From NCBI GenBank assembly GCA_021432635.1, contig MU270023.1, positions 310,001 through 374,000 on the forward strand: a stretch of 64,000 bases of DNA, read 5' to 3'. The stretch is from Thozetella sp. PMI_491 (taxonomy: Eukaryota > Ascomycota > Sordariomycetes > Chaetosphaeriales > Chaetosphaeriaceae). The translations under genes were made by a program, and so were the position numbers. Positions 34,042 to 44,400 of the stretch are shown here, one piece after another. Numbering within the stretch: the first letter of the stretch is position 1; every line of letters starts with the position of its first letter. The notes beneath the pieces were generated by a model. It was not told the origin of the DNA. It saw only the letters and a list, made by a program, of their open reading frames with translations, and did no database searches.

Positions 34042-36121
34042 ATGGACAACGGCACCGACAGCGGCAATGGCGGCGGCAACAACAACAGTAACAACGGCAA
34101 CGGCAACGGCAATGACATTCTCAGCATTATAGCCCTTATCATCTCACTGATCGCCCTCCTGGGCACCGTCGCCCAGGTCCTCCAGCAGTACTACGCCTCG
34201 GCCGCCGGCTACTCGAACTGCGGCGAGTCGGTCATGGGCAACTGGCACAAGAGCAAGAAGCGCATCTTCCGGCCCTACGAGCTCCGGTTCGAGGTCCAGT
34301 TCGAGGCCCCCGTCATCTTCGTCTCCTTCCCGGCCAATATAAGCGGGCCCGTCCAGGGCGCCCCTATTTACTACGTCAATGGGACCAAGGAGAGCTACGA
34401 GCAGACGCGGACGCTGACAGTTAATGAGGAGAAATCGTGGACAGGGCTCAAGGCTAGCAGCGTGCTCACGGCCGACAACGAGCGCGCCACCTGGGTCACG
34501 CTCCTGTCGGAGCTCCAGTCCATGGAGCAGCAGAGCCAGCAGTGGCAGCAGGGGCAGTACGGCAAGAGCCCCCCCGGGTCTGACCTCCGCCAGTCCAAGT
34601 TCGAAGACCACTCGCTCGCCGTCGCCGTGCAGGCCAAGACGCGCAGCTGGGACACGATGCCATCGAGCGTGCGGAAGCCCTACGCAACCACCACCATGTG
34701 CCACCTGCTCGAGATCGCTGCCATGATGGGTATCTACTGGAAGGAATTCGACCGGACCAAGGACCGATACCGTGCCGAGGGGAACGGCTATATGCTGACG
34801 GGCACCCACGTCACTGACCTCGGCACCATGTTCACCTTCCAGATCAGCGGCAAGCGCAAGTTCGAAGAGAACCGCATCATCCCGGTCGACGAAGTCAAGG
34901 AGATGTGCTGCGGCGTCATGCCTACCATCTTCCGCACCGAGAAGGACATGAGCCGCCTCGAGTTCCCCAGCGATGATGCACAGTCGCTGGGCGTTCTGCA
35001 TCTTGGCAGCAGGGTCGACATCGCCGAGACCCTGGTGGTGATTGGTTGCAACACCAACACGGCCAACTTCTTTCGCTCCGAGAAGAAACAGCAGGGGCAC
35101 ATATTCCCAGGTAAGGCTGCTGCCCCAAGCTTGCAGCGTGGAACGTAGCTGACACCCGCCTGCTCCAGTCGCCTTCGAACTGCTCGGCATGCTTGGCAAG
35201 ACGTTGCACATCAAGAACAGCTGCTTCCGTATGCTGCCGAACCCCACCCCGTACTCGTGGGACAAGAAGTTTTTCTCGCTGCGCAAGCTCATGAAGGAGT
35301 GCTGCAAGGCCCTCTATAACGACGACTTTGTCACGCTGACCCCGCAGGTCTCGCTGCTGACGAACCTGGGAGAGAAGATCCTTGAGCAGCTCAACCGCGA
35401 CCCCGCCGGCTTCCGCCTGCCCCTCCTCGAGGCGCTACAGTCCGCACTAGATCAGTGCGACGAGTACCTCTGCGACAAAGTGTCGCGCGAGCTGACAACG
35501 ATGGTGCTGCGTGAGCACTTCCAGCTGGTCCTGCGTATGATCAACAGCGACGACGAGCGCGGGGACGGACGCGGAGAAGGGGAGAGCGACGACGGGCGCC
35601 GGACGGGTCCGCCACCAAGCTTCGACGAGCTAAATTCGGCCTCACCTGAGGAGCGGCAGCAAAAATTTATGGACATATACTTCTCCGACGTGCTGCAGGA
35701 GGTCCGGGAGCGCGCTGTCACGGCCTTCAACCGACGCAAGTCGACCCGGTACGCGCCATCCAACCACGGCCGCGACCATTCGGGGAGCACCGTGCACTCG
35801 GCGCAGCCACCGGCGACGCCCAGCCGAGCTCCTAGCCCTGTTACTTCGCAGCCGCCGACCCTGGCGACGGCCGAGAGCACCAGCTCGGTCCCACGCGTCG
35901 CCCTCTCCTCCAGCGTGGGGTTCAAGACGCTGTCGGACCCGGCGCTGACCCAGCGCACCCTTGGCCTAACCGAGAGCCTCGAGACGCAGGCCACCGATAT
36001 CTGGTGCACGCTGGTGTTCCGCATGCTGGCGTGGCTGCTGCTGCACGACTTCCACAAGAATGATGTACAGATCTCCAAGAGCGAGCTGCTCGGCAGCCGC
36101 CTGCCCGTCTACGTTGCTTAG
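34042..36121 (+). CDS. Modin-like membrane-anchored protein
   Basis: Exons 34042-35110 and 35169-36121 (58-nt intron, GTAAGG...CCAG) give 673 residues. The N-terminus is an Asn/Gly-rich run (residues 1-24), followed by one hydrophobic segment (about 25-47, DILSIIALIISLIALLGTVA) likely to anchor the protein. The body holds conserved-looking stretches: GYSNCGESVMGNWHKSKKR, YELRFEVQFEAPVIFV, NERATWVTLLSELQ, KPYATTTMCHLLEIAAMMGIYWKEFDR and GYMLTGTHVTDLGTMFTFQI. From memory these match Pezizomycotina proteins often labelled modin, a name tied to Podospora incompatibility work; no biochemical activity is established to my knowledge. The region at about residues 480-590 is disordered and rich in Asp/Gly/Ser/Pro, and the last 60 residues are again hydrophobic and ordered. 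The reading frame and intron are clear; the name is less so. Confidence 0.8.
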
Positions 36122-37535
36122 CTCGCACCTGGACTCGGCAGTACTGGCATAGTGAAATAATCGATTCATGGGGGTCAGAATGAAAGAGCGAGAGAGGAAG
36201 AGAGAGTGTGGCAAGCGAGGCCGTTAAGCCGAGGATTATGACTACACGACAGGGATAGGCGGGACATGGCCATCAAAACGGTGCATGGGGGCCTCCCAAG
36301 ATTGCGAAGACTCTGATCGGCATATGTATGCGGGTGTGTGTGTATGTGTATAGATAAAACATAATTAATGGTATAGGCTACGAAGGAGGCGGTGGGAGTT
36401 TCACGGTCATGGGTACTCATTGGACATAGGGTCCGGCAGGAACAGTTGCCCAAGATGACAGGCATGCCCAACAGCGATAAGATGCAGTCATCGAGGCAGG
36501 TTCGCCTTGCAAAAGAATCGAAACCATCGGTCCTACAGCCCGTCCAAGTCGTCCAACTGGCAATGGAGGTACAGTAGCAGCCTTGGCACATGTTGTCCCC
36601 ACCCGAGGTTGGGCTAGCAGCGATCATCAATCGACAACAAGCGACCGGTGCTTCAGCCCAATCGGAGAGAGAAACGGCGTGCACCATGTGGAGAGGCCGC
36701 CTCTTCAGGGGGGCCGCGTCTTCAGGGGCGGGGCCCGGCCGGGCTCCCTCCGCCAAAGCAGCGCTTGTCATTGGGACCGCAGCCCGGCCGGCTGACCAAC
36801 GAAGGTGCAGCGCCGGATAAAGCAGACGAAAAAAAAAGACGAGGGCCAAAATCCGCCACACAGTAAAACAGGCGCTTGGATGCTTGGATGCCAATGAATG
36901 TCGGGCCCATTCATGCCATACGCTGCCTTAGCTGCGCAGGCGAAGGAAGGAACAAGGCGGACGTGGGCCGAGACTGGCGCAAGAGAGGCCGACGGAGCCA
37001 GGCGCCTGCCCCGTTTTCGCCTTCGACGCTCTTTTGGCTCTCCCGCCACCTCGATTCTGACGGGAACCCGGTCGAGCTGATTCCCGCGCACGTTCTTCTT
37101 CGCGATGCTTGCTCACCTGCGGGATTTACCCTCCTTGCCTTGCTAGGGGCCCCTTGAGGCGGTTCAGGCCTGCCAAAACGCTAGCCCCCAGCCCGTCGGA
37201 TGACTACTCGACGGTAGGTGTGTCTACGGGGCCAAGGCGGGGGCTGCCTCCAGCGGATGCTTGGAGCCCAACCCGGCTGCCGCTCTTCCAATCAGTGCCG
37301 GCCAGAGACTGTCGGTGTGGCCACGTCCCAAAGTGGTTTGGCCGCCCTCCCCTAGCTTCGCCCAAGGTGGGCTGCTTGGCACCCTCGTCAATGCATCGCT
37401 GCGAAACCTCCCGCGCATGACCCGTCACCCAACAACGCACGACGAGCCCCGATAGCTCCCTTAAAACGGCGCCTCCCCGCCATTTGCGAGCGAAGCTCCC
37501 GGCGTCCCCCTGCTGCTCCGCGAAGCAATGCCAAA
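36122..37535. other. Intergenic region between two tandem genes
   Basis: GC-rich, with open frames on all strands but none with motifs. It contains the promoter of the downstream gene. No RNA gene seen. Confidence 0.5.
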
Positions 37536-39584
37536 ATGCCGTTTGAACAGACCGTGACCATCATCAACAACTCGGGGAAGATTATCAGTACAGTGAGTTG
37601 CAGCCCTCCGACGGTGCCGCCCCGCACGAGCGAGCGAGCGGTGGAGAGCTGGCATGTGGCAGAGGGGCCATTTGTTTGTCTCCGCCACCGCCTATCCCCG
37701 CCACCGCTTGTTCCACAGCATTTTCACGCTCGTCTGGCCGGTGCTAACCACTGGCCCTCTTGCGGCGCGCGCGTATAGGGAAAACATCTAGTCAATATCT
37801 TCAAGGACGCAAAGGCCGCCTACAAGGAAAAGAAGGATGCCATCAAGGCCGAGCGGGGCCCCGTCCCCGGCATCCAGCGGGCCAAGACCTTTGACGTGAG
37901 CGGTCGGGCGCCGGGCGTGGACCCACGCTATGGTTACGGCTACGGCCATGGCGAGATAGATCATGTTTACGACCGTTCGGTTTACAGCGCCGACTACGAC
38001 GACCACCACGGCCGTCGCCGGTCCATTGACGATGACCGCTCCCACGCCTCGTCGCGGCACTCGAGGCGCTCCCACCGCCACCGGTCGTCGTCTCACCACC
38101 GACCGCCGCTGACCGAGTCCAACCTGCGGACCCTCTCCGAGGTGTCGTCAGTTGCCCCCTCGGGTGCGCCCAAGGGCTACCGCTCGCCCTACGCCGAGAC
38201 CGCGAACTCCAGGGCGCTCACGCTCTCGCGCCCGACCCTGGCCGCCCGCACCATGACGATGCCGGCGGCGCCGTCCACCGTCATGCGGGAGCGAGGAGCC
38301 CCGGTGCCCACCCCGACGACCACGGCTGTCTCCACGCCGCGCCAGAGCATGCTTGTCCACCGCCCCCGCTCGGACTCGTCGCTGCGCAAGAAGCCGAAGG
38401 AGATCGACATGAACCTCGCTTACGGCAACATCCCGCCGGACCTCGAGAGCCGCGTTGACCTAGACCCCAATTATAAGAACTCCCCTGAGCTTCAGGAAGT
38501 GCACGCTCGCTCCCTAATGGACCGCGTCGAGGGCCTGCTCGTCGAGGCCCATTGCGTGCACCACACGGCGACCGCCATCATTTCCAACCTGCAGGCGAAC
38601 CCCGAGGCCGCGGCTGCCGTGGCCCTCACGCTCGCCGAGCTGAGTGCCCTGCTCACCAAGATGAGCCCTGCCTTCCTTGGCGTCATCAAGGGCGGCAGCC
38701 CCGCCGTGTTCGCCTTGCTCGCGAGCCCGCAGTTCCTCATTGGCGCCGGCGTCGCCGTCGGCGTCACCGTAGTCATGTTCGGCGGCTGGAAAATTATCAA
38801 GCGGATCAAGGAGTCCGGAAAGGAGCAGGAGCAGGCCTTCGAGATGCAGCAGCCCGCCGCCGCTCCGGGAGGCCCAATGCCGCCGCCCCCGGTGCAGCCC
38901 GGCTATGGATTCGCTCAGGGCATGGCGTTCGGCCGTGGCGGCCCGGGCAGCTTTGATGAGGCCCTGGTGCTGGAGGAGGAATTGAGCACAATCGAGACTT
39001 GGCGCCGCGGCATCGCGCCCTTCGGCGACGATGAGACGGCCGATATCGAACTAATCAGCCCGGAGGCCGAGCGCACTATCCTGGAGCAGCGGCGCCACGA
39101 CCGCGAGGACGACGAGATCGACCCGAGCGATTCCGTGTCCCGCAGCGGGCGAAGCACCAAGACGCATCGCACGTCCAAGTCACACAAGACACACAAGAGT
39201 CGGCGGCACAGCGAGCGCGACCGTGAGGACTCGGAGTTCGTCCCGGAGCGGAAGAGTAGCAAGGGCTTCTCCAAGGATTCGGACCGGGACCACGACCGCG
39301 ACCGCGAAGACCGGGACGACCGCGGCTCACGCTCCGGCCGCTCCGAGGGGAGCCACAGGAGCTCGCGCCACGGATCGAGCTCGGGTTCGAAACGGCCGGA
39401 GCGGGTGGCGCTTAAGGCTATCGAGGACGGGTCGCGGGAGTCTGAGAATACGCTCGATGCCGTGCTGCGGCCCAAGGAGAAGAAGAACACCAGCATGCTC
39501 AAGACGCTCTTCAAGAAAAAGAAGAACAAGGACGACCAGGAAAAGGAACGGTCCGAGCGGGGTGCCATCTCGGTCATGGCGTGA
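37536..39584 (+). CDS. Low-complexity protein with 19-residue first exon and central hydrophobic segment
   Basis: Exon 37536-37592 (19 codons), a 186-nt intron (GTGAGT...TATAG), and exon 37779-39584 give 620 residues. The N-terminus reads TVTIINNSGKIIST joined to GKHLVNIFKDAKAAYKEKKD, a short strand-forming block then an amphipathic helix. I recall similar N-termini on other ascomycete proteins but know no function. Next come a Tyr/His/Ser/Arg-rich disordered part (residues about 60-190), a folded helical part (about 200-320: LMDRVEGLLVEAHCVHHTATAI), and a hydrophobic segment PQFLIGAGVAVGVTVVMFGG followed by KIIKRIK, a likely membrane span. The C-terminal 200 residues are highly charged with RS/SH/DR-rich runs, ending in a Lys cluster (FKKKKNK). 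Function unknown; perhaps a membrane-tethered scaffold. Confidence 0.82.
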
Positions 39585-40452
39585 CGAGGATCATGATGGA
39601 ACGAACTGATGGTGACGAAAGGGCAGGCTTGGAGTTTACGGTCTTTTTGAAAAGGGGATGACTCAGTGCACGGTGGATACGCCGCCACTCTGCTCGATGT
39701 TATTGCATGCTACTACTATTGATACTACTACTACTACTACTAGACCGTACATATATCGTGTTGCACCAGCCAACCACAAGCATATACTACCCCCTCGTAT
39801 GAAGCTTTCTTAGCGTCGCAGTAGTCGGCAAGTCGGCACGCTGCCAAACGTACAGCTTAGGCCAGCACTTGGGAGACGCTACCCTCGGTACAGCATCGCA
39901 ACCCATTTTCGGTTAGTGACGCGGCAGAGCATGCGGTATGTTTATTCGCTGGTCGGGTACAGTAGCCCGGCGATAGGCGGGAGGACGGAACTTATCAAGC
40001 TGAATAGGACCAGCTCGACTCTCGTCTAGAAGCGGGCGGTCAATAAAAGTCCCGTCGCACTTCTCCCTACACCATGAGCGAGCGGAGCAACGACGCCTAA
40101 TTATGTAGTGCTACCTGTTGAGGAAATATGTTCGGAACGCGTCGGCCTGGTCATCTTGTAAAGGTGTATGGCTTCCAGCCGTGCTGCACGGGGTCTTAAC
40201 CCCGGCAAGACAAGACACCCAAGCGCGGCCGAATCATCTCCGCTCGTTCCTGCAAAGGCAGAATACGAAGCATAACTGGCAGTTTTTCCTACCTTGGTAC
40301 CCTCCGACAGAGCTTCGCCGAAGTCCCACGGAGACATGAATGTCCATAAATATCGGTCGGGTGTGCGTGACCGTTTCTTCCGCCTGAGACACTGGCCTAC
40401 ATCGACGAGGCGACAAAGCAACATCGGTACTTGAAAACCTTTGCCAGGCGAA
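39585..40452. other. Intergenic region with (ACT)n microsatellite
   Basis: It holds the 3' end of the preceding gene, a TAC/ACT trinucleotide run, and the upstream region of the aldolase gene. No other gene seen. Confidence 0.55.
39711..39742 (+). repeat. Trinucleotide microsatellite (TAC)n
   Basis: Interrupted then perfect TAC/ACT units, about nine copies in all, downstream of the low-complexity protein gene. Confidence 0.85.
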
Positions 40453-41498
40453 ATGACTTCCAGCGAGAGCGAGAATGGCCATGGTTCGGCCTCGAATAAG
40501 CCTCTAGGCATGGCGGCCTACGCCGCGCCGTCGCTTTTCCAGCCTCATCGAGCGCGCCAGGCCATCCGAGACGCCCACGAGAGAAAGATACCGCCGCTTC
40601 TCGGCTACTATGCTGGCCTCAGCTCCGTCCCCATGACCCGATTTCTGGCCCCGATAGGATACGATGCAGTGTGGATCGACATGGAACATTCATCTTGCAA
40701 CATAGAAACAATGACAACAGTAAGGCGGACCCGTTCTCGTCGTTGGATGGTTGTATCGCTCACACTGTGCCTGTAGCTGGTTCATGATACGATGTTCATG
40801 AGCCAGGGCCGCACCATCCCCTGGGTAAGGTAAGAGCTTTCCGTTTAGACATAGCTGTGGACGCCCGATCAGCATAATATACTAAGGCATCATTTTATAG
40901 GGTACCCGGTCATGACCACGCTGCCATAGGCTATGCTCTCGACGCAGGTGCCAGCATCGTCATTCCCCAGGTCGAGACGGTCGAGCAAGCCCAACACGTC
41001 GTTTCAGCAGCCAAGTTCGGCACGAAGCAGAACGGGACACGGTCTGCACCACCCTTCCGGTTATTCCCAGGCGTGACAGACGCGCCGTACGATGGTGCCC
41101 GGGACATCCACAAGTGCCTCAACGACCAGGCCGCCGTCATGATCCAGATCGAGACGCTGGAGGGCATCCGCAACCTCGATGCCATCCTGACGGCCGTCCC
41201 CGATATCGATACCGTCTGGCTCGGGTCGCTCGACTGCCGCATCAGCATGAATCTCGCGGCCAACTTTGGCGGGCCGCAGGTGGAACCCGAGTGGTTGGAG
41301 GCCGTGGCCCTATTCAAGGCAACGCTGAAGAAGCACGATAAGCCGTTATCCGGCATGTCGCTCTTCGGGCTCGAGGGGGTCAAACGGGATGCCGGGGATA
41401 TGTCGTTGATCTTCATCACCGCGGACATTTTGCATCTAATGCAGATGAAACAAACGCTCCTCGATGCGAGGCAAATGCTCCAGGAAGGATCGGCATAG
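40453..41498 (+). CDS. HpcH/HpaI-type aldolase
   Basis: Class II pyruvate-type aldolase (HpcH/HpaI, PF03328), metal-dependent, which cleaves or forms 2-keto-3-hydroxy acids; fungal substrates are mostly undefined. Exons 40453-40719, 40777-40829 (only 53 nt) and 40901-41498 join in frame to 305 residues, the family length. Seen: LGYYAGLSSVPMTRFLAPIGYDAVWIDMEHS (beta-1/helix-1 of the barrel), IPWVRVPGHDHAAIGYALDAGASIVIPQVETVEQA (substrate Arg and metal region), and QIETLEGIRNLDAI then DTVWLGSLDC. In HpaI-type enzymes the metal is held by Glu and Asp in the QVE..D/E region. The tiny middle exon is required to restore VRVPGHD. The protein has no targeting signal and is probably cytosolic. Confidence 0.9.
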
Positions 41499-44400
41499 TA
41501 CTGATGCTCTGTGGACAACGAGTCCAATCGACGTGGCTGGGGATCCCGGCGCACGGATATTGACTCACGCCGCCCGCCAGCATTCGGCTATTCATTATGA
41601 TTGCCGGTGTTGATCGCAATACTGTGCGTAATTGAAAATCGAAAGTATATCTTCCTCTTTTTTGCACACCCAATATAGTTGTATCCTCGTGAAGCTCACC
41701 TGGGCGAATATTGAGTGTGTTGACACCCCTGACTTCTCCGCACCTTTTGATTCTGTGTTACCGTAGCTATGCAGATAAGGTAGTGTAGAGCATAAGCGTA
41801 GGTGCCTAAACAGGCTAGCTCCTCCAAGCATCATCTTCTCCCCTTCAGGAAGCTGCCATGGCACTTTCGCCGCCTGATACCTGGCCTTTCATCTGAAAGA
41901 TTGTTCAATCCGCCCGCGCGCGCCACATTGCCTCTGGCTGGGCGCCCGTGGAGCGGCCATAGCGCGCGGCAAGACCAAAAGAGCGCGGAGCGAGGGTCAT
42001 TCATACGCCATGGTGTTGGTCCCCGACACGGACCTTCCCGACAGCCTGCCAAAACAGTCCACTATACGCGGGATTGGGCCTATGCCATCCATGACCACCG
42101 GTATTCTAATTTCTTTACCGAGATTCGAGACTCCGGCCGGCGGGGAGGTGACCAAAAATCTCGCCCCAAAGAAGGGTACAAGACGTCGCACGGGAATCCG
42201 TGTAGCACTGACGGGATCGTCTAGGTGGCAGCTGCAGATCGTTCACGTCGGTAGGTAGGAATACTACTACCTAGATAACCCATAAGCGCCACACCCTGCA
42301 GGCTCTGGCTTCTTCTTCGCATACAAGCCCCACTGGCCAAACTGCCGTTCAGACCTATAAATAACGCTGTATGGGGAATTTATACGGATACGCCTTGGGA
42401 CTGGCCCCGAGAACACCTGATACTGCCCGGAGCAGGGCACGCGCACGCGCACCGCAGGGCAGAGGCCGTTGCTACCTTCAAGCCCGATAGCGGCCGCCCC
42501 CTGAAGTCTGGACGAGGGGAATAGGCATCGTTATGTAGGAGCGCCGGATCAGGTAGCTCATAGTCCGCTCCTTGATGCAGTCCTGCGACACGCTGTGGTC
42601 CTCGGTCTTACACGGGCATGGAACTATAGGCGCTCGTGGTACTTTTGAGGGCTAAGCGGGTACGCAGGTTCCTAGAACTATAGACCCTGTGTTACAATGA
42701 ACAGGGTGCCAAGAAAAAGCGGTCGTAGAAGGCCATGGAGGGTCTCATGCGGATAATCGGCACCCCGTCGGTTGGTCGCTGCGACTTCCTGCAAGAACGA
42801 CGCCGGTTCTTCCCGTACACAACCTTGCATCATACGAGAAGTACTATTACCGAGAGAGTCTAAGTGTATGTATGCAGGGCCCGGTAGCGGAGCGAGGCTT
42901 AAGAGAGACAGCTGCGAGCCGGGGTTGCTGCCTTGCAGCCTTCGTCTAAGGCGGTCGACTAGTAGTAGTACATAGGTGCGTAAGTTAGACCGCCCGGCGG
43001 CGAGTCTCCTGCACGGTATCTGACTATCCATCCGCATTCTGGGGGTGATGCGAGCTTTTCGACGCAATAGGCAGCAGCCACGTAACGGGATCGAGCGCTA
43101 CGGAGCGCGCTCTCGAGCACTGCCTCACTCTGCAAGCCAAATCAAGCGAAAAGAGAGAGCTGTCACCGGACGCCACGAGTTCCCAACTCTGGCAAAGGTT
43201 CCCTAAAGTTTGTAGAGTAACTCCTTTCGGAATAGCTTCATTTGATGTGTTCTGCCAAAGTTCCCCAGTCCCAATTGGAAGCAATCCACCTCAAACATGG
43301 GCTCACGACTTGTGCTTGTTTCTGGGCATTTTTAACCGACTCAGCAGCTCCAGTAACGCGCGAGCTTCCGAGTTTCCCGAATATCAGTCCTGGTACCCTT
43401 GCCGGGCGGTCGAGGCTGCTCTGGGCCGAAAAGAAATCAATTTACAAGATATCATGAGGACTGGGGCAACCAAGGGAGCATAGCCATGCAGTGGCTAATT
43501 TGAGCGGGTTTAAATAACTATGTCAGTCAAATAAGAATGCTCACCTTGATCTGGGTGATCTGAGCTCTGTAGTCACTGAGCAAGAGTGTTTTTGGCCATG
43601 ACGTAGTCGGCTTAGTCGCAGAGTTCGGCCGACGATGGCTGTCTTACGCACAAAGACTACCTTAGTTGACCCACAATGGCCGAGATGGTCTGTCATGGTC
43701 TAGGTTGACTCGTAATGCCCGCACAGGGTTTGCGGGGGCCTAGGTTGGCCCGTGAGGGTCGGATTAACCCCGAGAGGCAACGTTGAGTCACAAATGTGCT
43801 AGTTGGCTCTCAATGGCCTTCCTTACTCGGACTGGCTCACTGACAAGTACGACTGCTCGGGGAGCCCGCAATGGTCTGTATGCCCAGGCCGCGTACAGTG
43901 CAGTACGTACTCCGTGCGGCTATAATCCAATAAAGCCAGGCAATTAAGAGTGGCCTTGAGCGGCTGCGGTGCCGACGCGCATATGTAGACGGAGTAGTAG
44001 CCTAATTTGCCGCGAACCATGCGCGGCCACCTGTGCACAGTCTTACTCTGGAAAACAGGGCATCATTCAATACACGGAGTAATGCAGAATGCAACCGCAC
44101 CCATGGGGCACGGAAATGCTCGGCGGCATCCGCCCAGCGTCCGCCCAGCGCCTCCCGGATGCGGATGCGGTCGTTCGCCCGCCTAGCCGCCAGCCGAGCG
44201 AACCTAGCGAGCTGCCAGCGGCGCGATCAAGCGAAGGCTCGCTTGACCGCGACGGTGCCCGCCGCGGAGCTAATTAGCGACGTCCATGACCGGGCGTGCG
44301 CTCGTTGCGAGCGCTTGGCGGAATAGCTGGCGTTCTAGCGGGGACAACAAGGTGCCCAGGCGACACTACCTTCCCGAAAGCCCATGCCACGTGCCGGAAG

